Positions 10,622 to 20,940 of a DNA stretch of 64,000 nucleotides are shown here, in pieces (position 1 is the first letter of the stretch; each line of letters starts with the position of its first letter). The DNA is from Magnetovibrio sp. (GTDB taxonomy: Bacteria; Pseudomonadota; Alphaproteobacteria; Rhodospirillales; Magnetovibrionaceae): the NCBI GenBank assembly GCA_028281525.1, contig JANQJR010000013.1, forward strand, positions 1-64,000, in the 5' to 3' direction. The position numbers and the translations under genes were made by a program. The notes under the pieces were generated by a model. It ran no database searches. It was not told the origin of the DNA and saw nothing but the letters and a program-made list of their open reading frames with translations.

Positions 10622-11751
10622 CCCGGTCCTCCCGCCCCATGCGCGCCCGGACGCACGCGCGTCAGCGCCAAAACCATACCCATGCCCAAAGCCAGCGCCA
10701 GGGTGCTGGATCCGCCATAACTGATGAACGGCAAGGTCATGCCCTTCGGCGGTATCAGGTTGGTGGTCGACGCGATGTTGATAATCGCCTGCAGCGCAAA
10801 CTGGGTCAGCAACCCGGCCACCGCGACCATGACGAAGAAGTTGGAATCCTTGAACACGCGCGTAAAGCCACGCAACACCACAAAGGCGAACAGGATCACG
10901 ATCAGCAGGCATAACAACAAACCGAACTCTTCGCCTGCGACAGCCAAGATGAAATCGGTGTGCGCGTCGGGAAGAACTTCCTTAACCCGGCCTTCGCCAG
11001 GACCACGGCCGAACAGGCCGCCGTTCTCGAACGCATCCAGGGATTTTTCCACCTGATAGCCCTGGCCACTACTGGGGTCCAGAAAGCGGTCGATCCGTAT
11101 ACGCACGTGATCGAAGCTCAAATACGCGCCAAACGCGCCCAGGACGAACAGCAATGCAATCGCGCCGACCAGCACCAACGGCAAACCGGCGATGAAAAAC
11201 TGCACCGCCCACACGCACGACACCACGATGGACATGCCGAAGTCCGGCTGCAGCAGCAACAAACCCACCACCAACACGAACAGGAATATGGCAATGGCGT
11301 AGCCGGGCACGTCCTCATCCAGCTTTTGTGCCGCGAACATCCATGCCGCAACGACCGCAAACGTGGGTTTGATGAATTCGGATGGCTGCAGCGAAAATCC
11401 GGCAATGGGCAACCAGCGCGTCGCGCCCTTGGTCTCCACACCAAAAAACAACACCGCGATCATGCCTGCCAGGGCGCCCAGGAACACCAACAGGGCCAAA
11501 CGCCGAATGCCGCGCGGCGTCAACAAAGACGTCGCGATCATCACCCCTAAGGCCAGCGGCAGGAATACGAAATGGCGATGGACGAAATGAAAACTTTCCA
11601 GGCCGATGCGCTCCGCCACGGCGGGCGACGCGGCCAAGACCAAGATTGCGCCCAGTGCGGCGATGACGATGACGCTGAGCAGCGTCAAGCGGTCAATGGT
11701 CCACCACCAACGGCTAACGATAGACGTATCGGTGCGGGTGAAGGTGCTCAT
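10618..11751 (-). CDS. ftsW: Septal peptidoglycan polymerase FtsW
   Basis: FtsW is the SEDS-family glycosyltransferase that polymerises lipid II at the septum with FtsI. The 377-residue protein has about ten membrane helices. SEDS landmarks include GATRWLPIAGFSLQPSEFIK near 117-136, the loop RFLDPSSGQGYQVEKSLDAFENGGLFGRGPGEG, LPDAHTDFILAVAGEEFG, and LPFISYGGSSTLALALG near the end. The start is one base into the murD stop (TGATG). It lies between murD and murG, as expected for FtsW rather than RodA. Confidence 0.96.
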   Translation of the reverse strand: MSTFTRTDTSIVSRWWWTIDRLTLLSVIVIAALGAILVLAASPAVAERIGLESFHFVHRHFVFLPLALGVMIATSLLTPRGIRRLALLVFLGALAGMIAVLFFGVETKGATRWLPIAGFSLQPSEFIKPTFAVVAAWMFAAQKLDEDVPGYAIAIFLFVLVVGLLLLQPDFGMSIVVSCVWAVQFFIAGLPLVLVGAIALLFVLGAFGAYLSFDHVRIRIDRFLDPSSGQGYQVEKSLDAFENGGLFGRGPGEGRVKEVLPDAHTDFILAVAGEEFGLLLCLLIVILFAFVVLRGFTRVFKDSNFFVMVAVAGLLTQFALQAIINIASTTNLIPPKGMTLPFISYGGSSTLALALGMGMVLALTRVRPGAHGAGGPG

Positions 11752-13205
11752 CAGGCGGCTCCCCTGTTGATCGGGGGCGTCATGTTCTTCATGCCCTCCC
11801 CGCCACCACCCTGGCCCTTGGTCAGGTATTGAACGATGGCGCGGAACACATCGCCGCGATGTTCGAAGCTACGGAACTGATCGAAAGACGCACAGGCAGG
11901 CGACAACAGCACCGTCGCGCCCTCCAACCGCTCTTCGTGGGCCGCGGCTATGGCCGCCTGGGTCGCGGCTTCCAGATCGCCGCAAATGTCGGCCTTCACC
12001 TTGCCGTCCAACCAGGATGCAACAGTCTCCGCTGCCTCACCGATCAAGAATGCGCGGCGAACGGAACCCAGTACGGGGGCAAGACCCTCAAGCCCCCCTT
12101 TCCCGTCCGAAGACTCCTTGCTCCGTCCGCCGGCGATCCAATAGATGTTGTCGTAACACGCCAAGGCCTTGGCCGTGGCTTCCACGTTGGTCGCCTTGCT
12201 GTCGTTGACGATGGTCACGCCATCGAACACACCCAGCCGTTCCTGGCGATGCACCAGACCTGGAAAGCTTTCGATGGCCTTGACGATGTCGTCGGTGTCG
12301 ACGCCCATGGACTTCGCCACCGCATAGGCTGCGGCGATATTTTGCGCGTTGTGGTTGCCCGGAAGGTTGGCGAGAGCCCCCAAATCCATCACCGCCCACT
12401 TGCCGCCGTTCAGGTCGTCGATCAGCTTGTGGCCGTCCACATAGACGCCGCCGGGCGCTTCGCGCGTGCTACTAATGGGTACGATCCTGCGCCCGTTGCG
12501 CGCCTTCAGCTCTTCATGGATACCCCGGCAGATGTCATCGTCCACACCGATCACGGCCGTATCGCCAACGCCTTGAGCACGGAAGATGTTTTTCTTCGCC
12601 GCTTTGTAGCCGTGCATGCCGCCGTGGCGGTCCAGATGATCCGGCGTGATGTTGAGCAGCACCGCGATCTTGAAGCGCGCGCTTGGGCACAGTTCCAATT
12701 GATAAGACGACAGCTCCAACACATAGGCCGCGTCGTGTTCCTGCATCGCCATGTCGCAAATGGCGGGGCCTAAGTTTCCGCCAACTTCAACGTCGCGTCC
12801 GCAATGCTCCAAAATATGCCCCACCAGGGCGGTGGTGGTGGACTTTCCATTGGTGCCGGTGATGGCGATCTTCGGCGCTTGCGCGCTGCTTGTGGCGAGC
12901 AATTCCACATCCCCGATGATCGGTACGCCCGCATCTTTCGCCATGCGCGCGGCGGAGTGTGGCGCGGGAAATGTATGCGGGATGCCGGGGCTCAGAACCA
13001 AAGCATCCATCGCTGCCCAATTGATACGCTCGGGCGCGCGTACGAGCAAACTTTCGGCCTCCGCCTCCGCACGGGCAGAATCATTGTCGTCCCACACCAA
13101 TACCCGTGCACCGCTGCGACACAATGCGCGCGCAGCCGACAGCCCGGACTTACCCAGGCCGACGACGGCAACGTGCTTGGTGGCGTATCCTTCGCAAGAG
13201 ATCAT
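11751..13205 (-). CDS. murD: UDP-N-acetylmuramoyl-L-alanine--D-glutamate ligase MurD
   Basis: MurD adds D-Glu to UDP-MurNAc-L-Ala. The 484-residue ligase has the N-terminal HVAVVGLGKSGLSAARAL, the P-loop ITGTNGKSTTTALVGHIL near 113-130, the central ELSSYQLE, NITPDHLDRHG and the C-terminal NDSKATNVEATAKAL. The start at 13205 has GGAAG about nine bases before it. A 25-base gap separates it from mraY, one of the few non-overlapping junctions of the cluster. Confidence 0.96.
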   Translation of the reverse strand: MISCEGYATKHVAVVGLGKSGLSAARALCRSGARVLVWDDNDSARAEAEAESLLVRAPERINWAAMDALVLSPGIPHTFPAPHSAARMAKDAGVPIIGDVELLATSSAQAPKIAITGTNGKSTTTALVGHILEHCGRDVEVGGNLGPAICDMAMQEHDAAYVLELSSYQLELCPSARFKIAVLLNITPDHLDRHGGMHGYKAAKKNIFRAQGVGDTAVIGVDDDICRGIHEELKARNGRRIVPISSTREAPGGVYVDGHKLIDDLNGGKWAVMDLGALANLPGNHNAQNIAAAYAVAKSMGVDTDDIVKAIESFPGLVHRQERLGVFDGVTIVNDSKATNVEATAKALACYDNIYWIAGGRSKESSDGKGGLEGLAPVLGSVRRAFLIGEAAETVASWLDGKVKADICGDLEAATQAAIAAAHEERLEGATVLLSPACASFDQFRSFEHRGDVFRAIVQYLTKGQGGGGEGMKNMTPPINRGAA

Positions 13206-13230
13206 GGATTTCTTCCGTTACCTCTATTCC

Positions 13231-14319
13231 TCAGCGCAGTTTCAACGTGGACAAACCGATCAGCGCCAAGATGGTGGCGATGATCCAAAAACGAATGACG
13301 ATGGTGGGTTCCGCCCACCCTTTCTTTTCGAAGTGATGGTGCAGCGGCGCCATGGCGAACACGCGTTTGCCGGTCAGCTTATAGGAGATGACCTGCACGA
13401 TGACGGAGACGGTTTCCAACACAAACAAGCCGCCGACGATGGCGAGCACCAGTTCATGCTTAGTGATCACGCTGACTGCACCGAGCGCACCGCCCAGGGC
13501 AAGCGAGCCGGTATCGCCCATGAACACGCGCGCGGGCGGTGCATTGAACCACAGGAAACCAAGCCCGCCGCCGATCAGTGCGCCCAGGAAGGTTGCCAGC
13601 TCACCGGTGCCCGGCACGTAGTGGAGCTGCAGGTATCCGGAGAAAACCGTGTTGCCGACCAGGTACGCGATCAACACGAACACGCCGGACGCAATCATCA
13701 CCGGCACGATGGCGAGACCGTCCAAACCGTCCGTCAGATTCACCGCATTGGATGCCCCAACCATCACGAATACGGCGAAGATGGGGAAGAACCAGGAAAG
13801 CTGTACCAAAGCGTCTTTGAAGAACGGCACCGCCAAAGTGGTCGACAAATCGCCCGGCATCAAGCGCATGGTCCACACCGCCGCCGCCAAAGCAAAGGCA
13901 AATTGCAAAATCAGCTTGACCTTGCCGGGCAGACCCTTGTGATTGCGGCGGCTAACCTTCAAATAATCGTCAAGAAAACCGATGATGCCGTAAGACACGG
14001 TGACGCCCAACGCCACCCACACGAAACCGTTGGACAAGTCCGCCCACAAAAGCGTCGAGACCACCATCGCGATCAGGATCATCAAACCGCCCATTGTCGG
14101 CGTGCCCTGTTTGGTGAGCAGGTGCGCTTCCGGCCCATCGTCGCGGATGGGCTGCCCACCCTTTTGGCGCATGTGCAAAACCTTGATCAAATAAGGCCCG
14201 ATGACGAAACTGATGATCAGCGCCGTCATCACGGCGCCACCGGTGCGGAAGGTCAGGTAACGGAAAACGTTGAAGACCGGGAATTGGTCAGCCAGCGGGA
14301 ACAGCAAGTGAAACAGCAT
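13231..14319 (-). CDS. mraY: Phospho-MurNAc-pentapeptide translocase MraY
   Basis: MraY transfers phospho-MurNAc-pentapeptide to undecaprenyl phosphate, giving lipid I. The 362-residue multi-pass membrane protein (about ten helices) has the family motifs [30 protein letters not shown] with the Asp pair, [13 protein letters not shown], and [14 protein letters not shown]. The C-terminal [19 protein letters not shown] is diagnostic. It starts three bases after the murF stop. Confidence 0.97.
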   Translation of the reverse strand: MLFHLLFPLADQFPVFNVFRYLTFRTGGAVMTALIISFVIGPYLIKVLHMRQKGGQPIRDDGPEAHLLTKQGTPTMGGLMILIAMVVSTLLWADLSNGFVWVALGVTVSYGIIGFLDDYLKVSRRNHKGLPGKVKLILQFAFALAAAVWTMRLMPGDLSTTLAVPFFKDALVQLSWFFPIFAVFVMVGASNAVNLTDGLDGLAIVPVMIASGVFVLIAYLVGNTVFSGYLQLHYVPGTGELATFLGALIGGGLGFLWFNAPPARVFMGDTGSLALGGALGAVSVITKHELVLAIVGGLFVLETVSVIVQVISYKLTGKRVFAMAPLHHHFEKKGWAEPTIVIRFWIIATILALIGLSTLKLR

Positions 14320-14322
14320 GGC

Positions 14323-15738
14323 TTATCCCTTTCCCTGCTTGAGCGCGTCGACCACACGCCCCATCTTCATTCCGGCGGACCCTTTCACCATCACCACGTC
14401 ACCGGGGCGCACGGCGCCTTGCATCACTTCGGCCAAGGCCTCAGAGTCGCTTGCGAAATGCCCGCGCTTGCTTTTCGCCAAGGCGTCCCAGAGATGCTTC
14501 ATATCCGTTCCCGCCAAAAACGCGAGGTCGATGCCGTTCGCGTCGATGGCCTCGGCCAGATCGGCGTGCATGCTGGGTGAGTTCTCACCCATTTCCAACA
14601 TGTCACCCAAGGCAACGATGCGCCGTCCACCCGCACCCACCGGTTGGGCGGCCAATACCGCCATGGCCGCACGCATGGCCGCCGGGCTGGCGTTATAACT
14701 TTCGTCAATCAGTTGAAACGCGCCGCCATCCCTGGCGATTTCGAAGCGCTCGCCCCGCCCGCTGGGCGGGCTGAGATCCGCTAATGATTCCCCGGCGCGC
14801 GCCACATCACCACCCGCCGCATACACGGCGGCAAGCACGCAGAGCGAATTCAACACCCAGTGCAATCCCGGCGAGCCGACGCGGTAGGTAACGGTCCCCA
14901 CCGGCGTCGCCGCCGTGACCAACGACCCATTACCGTCCAGTTCATAAGCGATGACGCGGAAATCCGCATACACATCCATACCGAACGTGACCACCGTTTC
15001 CATGCCTGCGTTTTGGGCCGCGGCGTGCAGACGCACGAACTCAGGAATGTCGAGGTTCAAAACGGCGATCGCACCCGGCTCGGCGCCGGCAAAGATTTCC
15101 GCCTTGGCATCCGCAATTTCGAACGTGTCTTTAAAGAATTCGGTGTGCGCGGGCGCAATGGTGGTGATCACACACACGTGCGGGCGCCCCATTCTGGAAA
15201 GCTGCGTCAATTCACCCGGGTGGTTCATGCCCATTTCCAAAACGGCGTAATCTGCATCCGCGGGAAGGCGCGCCAAGCTCAACGGCAAGCCCCAGTGATT
15301 GTTGAGACTGCCGACGCTGGCCGACGTTTTGCCCTGATCTCCCAACACCAGCTTCAGGGCTTCCTTGACGCCGGTCTTGCCCACCGATCCGGTGACGGCG
15401 ATGACTTTGCCCTGGTCCAGGCGCTTGCGCCCTTCCATCCCTAAATCTTCCAACGCCTTCATGGTATCTTCGACCACCAAAAGCGGCGCGTCCGGATCCA
15501 GCACCGGTGGGCGGTGGTGTACGGCAGCGGCGGCGGCGCCTTTTTCGAACGCATCGGCGACGTAATCGTGGCCGTCCACGTTGGGACCTTGCAAGGCGAT
15601 GAACAGATCGCCCGGTTGCAATGTGCGGGTGTTGATGGAAACACCCGTGGCTTTCCAATCGGGATGCGCGTCGCCACCGGCCGCGTGTGCGGCGTCCGAT
15701 GCGGTCCAAAGCGTGTTGGCCGTTTTGATCATGTTCAC
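14323..15738 (-). CDS. murF: UDP-MurNAc-tripeptide--D-alanyl-D-alanine ligase MurF
   Basis: MurF adds the D-Ala-D-Ala dipeptide, completing the UDP-MurNAc-pentapeptide. The 471-residue ligase has an N-terminal domain with GVSINTRTLQPGDLFIALQG, the P-loop AVTGSVGKTGVKEALKLVL, the NNHWGLPLSLARLP stretch and EMGMNHPGELTQLSRM, and the C-terminal DESYNASPAAMRAAM and LGDMLEMGENSPSMH. It overlaps the murE stop by four bases (ATGA). Confidence 0.96.
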   Translation of the reverse strand: MNMIKTANTLWTASDAAHAAGGDAHPDWKATGVSINTRTLQPGDLFIALQGPNVDGHDYVADAFEKGAAAAAVHHRPPVLDPDAPLLVVEDTMKALEDLGMEGRKRLDQGKVIAVTGSVGKTGVKEALKLVLGDQGKTSASVGSLNNHWGLPLSLARLPADADYAVLEMGMNHPGELTQLSRMGRPHVCVITTIAPAHTEFFKDTFEIADAKAEIFAGAEPGAIAVLNLDIPEFVRLHAAAQNAGMETVVTFGMDVYADFRVIAYELDGNGSLVTAATPVGTVTYRVGSPGLHWVLNSLCVLAAVYAAGGDVARAGESLADLSPPSGRGERFEIARDGGAFQLIDESYNASPAAMRAAMAVLAAQPVGAGGRRIVALGDMLEMGENSPSMHADLAEAIDANGIDLAFLAGTDMKHLWDALAKSKRGHFASDSEALAEVMQGAVRPGDVVMVKGSAGMKMGRVVDALKQGKG

Positions 15739-17210
15739 GTTCCGACCTCCTCAATGGCGCGCTGGGCTTCGATCACATCGTCGAAAGGCAAGACTTCGTC
15801 CCCGACGATCTGTCCCTGTTCATGTCCCTTGCCCGCCAAAACCAATACATCCCCCGGGCATAGGCCCTTGACGGCTTGCAAGATCGCTTCGCGGCGGTTG
15901 CCGATGTTCGCAGCGTCGGGGCAGCTTTTCATGATCTCGGCACGGATCACGGATGCATCTTCGCTGCGCGGGTTGTCGTCGGTCACGATCACGCGGTCCG
16001 CCAGCCGCTTGGCAATGGCGCCCATCTGCACGCGCTTGCCCGCATCGCGGTCGCCGCCACAGCCGAACAGCACATGCAATGCGTTTTGGGTGTGGGGACG
16101 CAATGCTTCCAAAACATTTTCCAAAGCATCCGGCGTATGGGCGTAATCCACATACACCGCCGCACCGTTCACCATGCCGGCCTTCTGCAACCGCCCCGGC
16201 ACGCCGTCCAATTTTTCCAGCGCCGCGACGCACGGCATAACATCCGCCCCCAAGGCGATGGCGAGACCCAGAGCACACAACACGTTTTCCACTTGGAACG
16301 CGCCCGCCAAAGGTACGTTCACGGCGAAATTCCGGTCACCGATCCTCAAGGACAGGCTTTGACCGTGCGGTGTGGCCGCGCGCTTCAATACGCGGATGTC
16401 CTGACCGGCACGCCCGAACGTGAGGACGTGAAGCCCGCGCTTTTGCGCCACAGCGACGATTTCCCGGCCTTGCGGACTGTCCGCATTGACCACCACATGT
16501 CCACCGTCCACCACCACGTCGGAGAACAAACGCAGTTTTGCGGCGAAGTATTTTTCCATAGAGCCGTGGTAGTCCAAATGATCGCGGGTGATGTTGGTGA
16601 AACCCGCGGCCTGGACGCGTACGCCATCCAAGCGGAATTGCGCCAATCCATGGCTGGACGCTTCCATCGCCAAATGGTCGACGCCGCCGTCTTTCAAGCG
16701 CGCGAGCGTTTCGTGCAGCGCCACCGGGTCGGGGGTGGTGAGCTGGCCCGGTTCATCGAAGCCACCGCCGTGCACGCCCAGGGTGCCGACGCTCGCAGCC
16801 TTGTGGCCGAGTTGCCGCCAAATCTGGCGCAGGAACGACGCGGTCGAGGTTTTGCCGTTGGTGCCGGTAATAGCCGCCACGTACTGCGGCTGACGTCTGA
16901 AAAAGTTCGCCGCCATCAGAGCGAAGCGGAGGCGCACGTTGCCGTCTTCGATAACAGAAACATTGCCGAATTCGGACGCTTCGGTGCCCACCGGAGCCAG
17001 AACCGCGACCGCCCCTTGGTCCACCGCGGACTGAATGAAATCACGGCCATCGACGCGCGCGTCGGCCCGGGCGCTTGGCAACGCCGCAAACAGGAAACCC
17101 GGGCGCACGGCGCGGCTATCGCAGGTCAGGCCTGCGATGTCCAGGTTTTCATCGATGGTGTCCGCGTAAGGCAGAGCTCTGTTTCCCTTCATCAAATCAA
17201 TAAGCCGCAT
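15735..17210 (-). CDS. murE: UDP-MurNAc-L-Ala-D-Glu--meso-DAP ligase MurE
   Basis: MurE adds the third amino acid of the stem peptide. I choose the ATG at 17210 (MRLIDLMKGNRALPYA), giving 491 residues; the longer in-frame reading runs into ftsI. It carries LTCDSRAVRPGFLFAAL, the P-loop ITGTNGKTSTASFLRQIW, NITRDHLDYHGSMEKYF and VDYAHTPDALENVLE. The DNPRSED motif near residue 410 is that of enzymes using meso-diaminopimelate, so the wall is A1-gamma type. It overlaps the ftsI end by 14 bases. Confidence 0.96.
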   Translation of the reverse strand: MRLIDLMKGNRALPYADTIDENLDIAGLTCDSRAVRPGFLFAALPSARADARVDGRDFIQSAVDQGAVAVLAPVGTEASEFGNVSVIEDGNVRLRFALMAANFFRRQPQYVAAITGTNGKTSTASFLRQIWRQLGHKAASVGTLGVHGGGFDEPGQLTTPDPVALHETLARLKDGGVDHLAMEASSHGLAQFRLDGVRVQAAGFTNITRDHLDYHGSMEKYFAAKLRLFSDVVVDGGHVVVNADSPQGREIVAVAQKRGLHVLTFGRAGQDIRVLKRAATPHGQSLSLRIGDRNFAVNVPLAGAFQVENVLCALGLAIALGADVMPCVAALEKLDGVPGRLQKAGMVNGAAVYVDYAHTPDALENVLEALRPHTQNALHVLFGCGGDRDAGKRVQMGAIAKRLADRVIVTDDNPRSEDASVIRAEIMKSCPDAANIGNRREAILQAVKGLCPGDVLVLAGKGHEQGQIVGDEVLPFDDVIEAQRAIEEVGT

Positions 17211-18984
17211 GGCGCACACCTTTGCGCAATGTGGCTTTATCGTTCGCCCGGGTCGGCACATGCAACGGGTGATCGGGCGCATCCTCCGAGCCGTCTTCGT
17301 CCATCTCCGGGATCAAGCCGTAAAGCGGCCCCATCCTCTCAATCACCGCCTTGACCACCGGGGCGGCGACCCAACCACCGGTGGCGTATCCAAATGTGTC
17401 CTCTTGCCCCTGCGGCTCATCCACCATGGCCAGCACCACATAGCGCGGTGCGGTCATGGGAAACACGCCGACGAAGGACGAGATCAGCGCGTTTTCGTCG
17501 TAGCCGCCCGCGACCTGCTTTTCCGCCGAGCCGGTTTTGCCGCCCACCAGATATCCCTGCACGTCACCGTTCTTGCCGGTGCCGTTCTTCACCACCAATC
17601 GCATCAGGCCGCGCATGATCTTGGATGTCTTGGCTTCCAAAACCCGTTCGCCGACCAGCTGCGCATCTTCGGCCTGCTTAACCAAGGTCGGCGGCATCAT
17701 CACGCCGCCATTGACCAAGGCCGAGACGCCCGCCGCCACCTGCAGGGGCGACACGGCGATGCCGTGACCGTAAGAAATGGTCATGGTGGAAATCTCACCC
17801 CAACGTGCGGGGTACAGGGGACTGCCCACTTCCGGCAATTCAACATCGCTGGACGCCAAAAGACCGAAGCGGGCGAGATATTCCTTTTGCTTTTTCGCGC
17901 CCACGTCAAGGGCCATTTTGGCGGTGCCGATGTTGCTGGAATACACCAGGATTTCCGGCACGCTGAGCCAACGTTTCTTGGCGTGGAAATCGTTGATGGT
18001 GAAGCGCGAGACGCGAATCGGGTCCGCCGTGTCGTAACCGTCGGCCAGTCCCACGGTGCCCGTATCCAACGCCATGGCGGTGGTGAACAGCTTGAACGTC
18101 GATCCCATTTCGTAAACGCCCTTGGTCACCCGATTGAACCCTTTGTCGCCCAACGAACCCGCAGGCAAATTGGGATCAAAATCAGGCAACGAGGCCATTG
18201 CTATGATTTCGCCCGTGTTCACGTCCATCACCACACCCGCTGCACCGGCCGCTTCGAAACGGTCCTGCGCCTTGATCAGTTCCGCGCGCAAGATCGTCTG
18301 CACCCGCATGTCGATGGACAGTTCGACGGCGTCGCCATGGTTGCCAAGGCGTCCTTCGAAGGTCCGTTCAATGCCGGAAATGCCCCGCCCATCCACATCG
18401 GTATAACCGAGAACATGGGCGAAAGTCGGGCCGTAGGGATAGACGCGGCGCTCTTCGCGGCGAAATCCGAAACCGGGCAAACCCAGCTTGTTGACCTGCC
18501 ACACCTGATCCGGGGTCAGGTTGCGCGCAACCCACTGGAAGCGTCCGCCGGACGTAATCTTTTCAAGCACATCACCCCGATTCAGCTCCGGCAAAACGCG
18601 CAGCAGCTTATCGGCGGCGTAGTCCGCATCGACGGCGCGCAGAGCCTCGCGGCTGTCCACATAAAGGGATTGGGTGGGCAGGCTGGTGGCGAGAATGTGG
18701 CCGTTACGGTCCTTAACGTCGCCGCGCGCCACCACCGGCGCTTCGGCCTGGGCCTTGGCGGCGGCCATGTTCTGCCACTTGGGCGCACCGTCTTTACCGT
18801 GACGGGTCAAATCCACCAACCGCGCGCCGAGAACAATGAACGCCATGGCGAACAGCACGCCGGTGACCAGCAGACGTGTGCGTCCCTGATCCAACGCCTG
18901 CTTGCGCGCGCTTTCCATGCGGATGCGCGCGGGATCCAGGGTTTCGAACGGGATTTCCGTCTGCAGGGGGGGCTTCGCCGTCAT
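17197..18984 (-). CDS. ftsI: Septal transpeptidase FtsI (PBP3)
   Basis: FtsI cross-links septal peptidoglycan in the periplasm. The ATG at 18984 ([13 protein letters not shown]) overlaps the ftsL stop by four bases and gives 595 residues; the much longer open frame upstream is not coding. One N-terminal membrane segment lies near residues 36-55 (LLVTGVLFAMAFIVLGARLV). A dimerisation domain and then the transpeptidase domain follow, with the active-site Ser in EMGSTFKLFTTAMALDTG, the SSN triad in VYSSNIGTAKMAL and KTG in YLVGGKTGSAEKQVAGGY. Confidence 0.96.
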   Translation of the reverse strand: MTAKPPLQTEIPFETLDPARIRMESARKQALDQGRTRLLVTGVLFAMAFIVLGARLVDLTRHGKDGAPKWQNMAAAKAQAEAPVVARGDVKDRNGHILATSLPTQSLYVDSREALRAVDADYAADKLLRVLPELNRGDVLEKITSGGRFQWVARNLTPDQVWQVNKLGLPGFGFRREERRVYPYGPTFAHVLGYTDVDGRGISGIERTFEGRLGNHGDAVELSIDMRVQTILRAELIKAQDRFEAAGAAGVVMDVNTGEIIAMASLPDFDPNLPAGSLGDKGFNRVTKGVYEMGSTFKLFTTAMALDTGTVGLADGYDTADPIRVSRFTINDFHAKKRWLSVPEILVYSSNIGTAKMALDVGAKKQKEYLARFGLLASSDVELPEVGSPLYPARWGEISTMTISYGHGIAVSPLQVAAGVSALVNGGVMMPPTLVKQAEDAQLVGERVLEAKTSKIMRGLMRLVVKNGTGKNGDVQGYLVGGKTGSAEKQVAGGYDENALISSFVGVFPMTAPRYVVLAMVDEPQGQEDTFGYATGGWVAAPVVKAVIERMGPLYGLIPEMDEDGSEDAPDHPLHVPTRANDKATLRKGVRHAAY

Positions 18985-19319
18985 TGAACGCCCTCCCCGG
19001 ATTCGTTGAATTCGATATCGCGCAGCGGAATGTCCAACACCGCATCCGCACCGACCACGTCTTTGGGCTGGATCGGTTGCATGTTCAGATGCTCGCTGGC
19101 CAAAGCTTGGATGCGCGCCGGATCGTTCAAGGTCGCCCATTCGGCGTGCAAGACGTGCAAGGCGCGGCGTTCGTCTTCCAGTTCCCGAACCAGGCGGCTG
19201 TGCTCGTCTTCCAAATCGTGAACCTGATACTTGACCGAGAACAGCACCATGGAGATGCCGCCAGCCAGCAACAGAAACAAAACGGTGGTGTGACGCAGAA
19301 AACCGGAACGCTTGCTCAT
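18981..19319 (-). CDS. ftsL: Cell division protein FtsL
   Basis: FtsL is a small bitopic divisome protein that pairs with FtsB and FtsQ and activates FtsWI. The chosen start at 19319 ([21 protein letters not shown]) gives 112 residues and overlaps the rsmH stop by four bases. It has a short basic N-terminus, a membrane segment at about 11-28, then a leucine-zipper-like coiled coil ([25 protein letters not shown]) and the FtsL-type [20 protein letters not shown]. The sequence is poorly conserved in the family, but position, topology and the final motif agree. Confidence 0.9.
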   Translation of the reverse strand: MSKRSGFLRHTTVLFLLLAGGISMVLFSVKYQVHDLEDEHSRLVRELEDERRALHVLHAEWATLNDPARIQALASEHLNMQPIQPKDVVGADAVLDIPLRDIEFNESGEGVQ

Positions 19320-20305
19320 GCCGCACTCCTTTCGCCATCTTGACCGTACGGGGGCCAGACGGGCGCGTTCGTGCGTTCCGCCATGCGCAGACGTGAAGAG
19401 CGCGCACGCGGATTTGCCTTGCATTCCTCTTTGCCGGGTTTGACCGCGCCTTTTTTCAGGAGCTTGAACGTCGGCACGGGACCTTTAACACCCGTATCCG
19501 GCACGTGGCGTGATGGGTTGGGCAGATTGCCGGAGCGTTCATTCAAAAACGCCTTCACCCGCTTGTCCTCCAACGAATGAAACGAGACAACTGCCAGGCG
19601 TCCGCCCACGCCCAGCAGCCGCTCCGCTCCAGCAAGGCCGCGGTCGACCTCGCCCAACTCGTCATTCACATAAATGCGCAGACCCTGGAAGGTGCGCGTC
19701 GCAGGGTGAATGCCGTCTTTCGATTTTTTGACCACGCCGGACACGATCTCGGCCAATTGCCCGGTGCGCGTAATGCGCGCCTCGGTGCGGGCCTTGACGA
19801 TGGCGCGCGCAACGCGGCGCGAATGGCGCTCTTCGCCGAACTGGTAGATGATGTCGGCCAATTCAGTTTCATCCAGATCGTTGACCGCGTCCTCGGCGCT
19901 CAGGCCCTTTTGTTCCATGCGCATGTCCAGCGGGCCGTCCTGCATGAAGGAAAAGCCGCGCTCGGACTGGTCCAATTGCATGGAGGAGACGCCCAAATCC
20001 AACGCCACACCATCGACGCCAGACACACCACCTGCGCGCAATTGGGCATTCAACAGTTCGAACATATCGCCGAAGCGTCCTTCCACCACCTTCAGGCGGC
20101 CCGGGAACTCGGCTTCCATGTCCTGAGCTTTGGCGATGACATGGGGATCGCGATCGATCCCCCAGACGATGCAATCGGCGGCTTCGAGCATGCCGCGTGA
20201 ATATCCGCCGTTACCGAAAGTCCCGTCCACGTAAACGCCGCCGTCGCGGGGGTTGAGGGTGTCCAAAACCTCTTTCAGGAGAACGGGGATGTGAGGCATG
20301 GACAT
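19316..20305 (-). CDS. rsmH: 16S rRNA (cytosine-1402-N4)-methyltransferase RsmH
   Basis: RsmH (MraW) methylates the base of C1402 in 16S rRNA using SAM. The start at 20305 ([17 protein letters not shown]) lies four bases after the mraZ stop, with GGGGGG about nine bases before; ATG at 20299 is an alternative two residues in. The protein has 329 residues. It shows [10 protein letters not shown], the SAM-site [16 protein letters not shown], FDxM-type [33 protein letters not shown] and [15 protein letters not shown]. Confidence 0.96.
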   Translation of the reverse strand: MSMPHIPVLLKEVLDTLNPRDGGVYVDGTFGNGGYSRGMLEAADCIVWGIDRDPHVIAKAQDMEAEFPGRLKVVEGRFGDMFELLNAQLRAGGVSGVDGVALDLGVSSMQLDQSERGFSFMQDGPLDMRMEQKGLSAEDAVNDLDETELADIIYQFGEERHSRRVARAIVKARTEARITRTGQLAEIVSGVVKKSKDGIHPATRTFQGLRIYVNDELGEVDRGLAGAERLLGVGGRLAVVSFHSLEDKRVKAFLNERSGNLPNPSRHVPDTGVKGPVPTFKLLKKGAVKPGKEECKANPRARSSRLRMAERTNAPVWPPYGQDGERSAA

Positions 20306-20309
20306 GAAC

Positions 20310-20780
20310 CTAATCCCCCCCGCTCTTATGTGGGGACAGTTGCAGCGTCGCCCCCGTTGCCTTGGCCCGCTCCAGCGCGCCGCCGCGATGCTCGTCATAA
20401 GCCTCCGGCGCCCAGATCTGAAAGCGCGAACCACGCCCGACGAACAAGGCTTGTCCTTCCAGACCGGCGTGCTGGCAGAGTTCCGTCGGCAATGAGACAC
20501 GCCCTTCCGGATCGAAGGGCAATTGGAAGGTGTTTTCCAAGGTGATCGCGGCCAAGTCTTCCTGGGCATCCGAAAACAGGGCCAGATTGTCTTCCATGCT
20601 TGCGGCGATGCGCTGCATGAATGTTTCGCCCGCGCCTTCCAAGGCGGGGTATTTGAAATAGGGGTAGACGTAGACGCCCGCGAAGCCTTCCGCCAAGACG
20701 GCCTCGCGGTAAGGCTTCGGGACGGAAACCCGGCCTTTCTTGTCGATCTTGTTGAGGTGACGGCCGACGAGCAGCGCCAT
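20310..20780 (-). CDS. mraZ: Transcriptional regulator MraZ
   Basis: MraZ is a ring-forming AbrB-fold DNA-binding protein that represses its own dcw promoter. The ATG at 20780 ([19 protein letters not shown]) has a strong AGGGGGAG five to six bases upstream and gives 156 residues; the ATGs further upstream lack such a site. The two repeated half domains are visible: [19 protein letters not shown] and [21 protein letters not shown], each with the DxxGR core. The gene heads the cluster. About 160 bases further upstream lies a periodic TGG array that fits MraZ boxes. Confidence 0.95.
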   Translation of the reverse strand: MALLVGRHLNKIDKKGRVSVPKPYREAVLAEGFAGVYVYPYFKYPALEGAGETFMQRIAASMEDNLALFSDAQEDLAAITLENTFQLPFDPEGRVSLPTELCQHAGLEGQALFVGRGSRFQIWAPEAYDEHRGGALERAKATGATLQLSPHKSGGD

Positions 20781-20810
20781 AACTCCCCCTAATTGATGCA
20801 TCAAAACCTA

Positions 20811-20825
20811 GACTCGTTGCGAGTC
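20811..20825. promoter_or_regulatory. Inverted repeat with two GANTC sites in the mraZ leader
   Basis: GACTCG and CGAGTC are inverted around TTG, so two GANTC sites face each other 31-45 bases upstream of mraZ. It could be a small RNA hairpin in the leader or a methylation-sensitive site. Both readings are inference. Confidence 0.4.
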
Positions 20826-20940
20826 TCGGCAACTTGCTCCCAAGCCTTGCAAAAGCCACCCTCGCCCCCTTGGCGAAGCCCGGTTTCAGGCCTTTGGAGC
20901 CACCCTCAAACACATCCAGCGAACACGCAAAACATGCTTT

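Noticed and set aside
9506-10912. MurG with about 97 extra N-terminal residues
   Set aside because: The extra part reads ftsW in another frame; the ATG at 10621 overlaps the ftsW stop and gives the family start GGTGGH.
18985-19407. Extended FtsI N-terminus
   Set aside because: The region is the ftsL gene in another frame; the ATG at 18984 fits the family and overlaps the ftsL stop.
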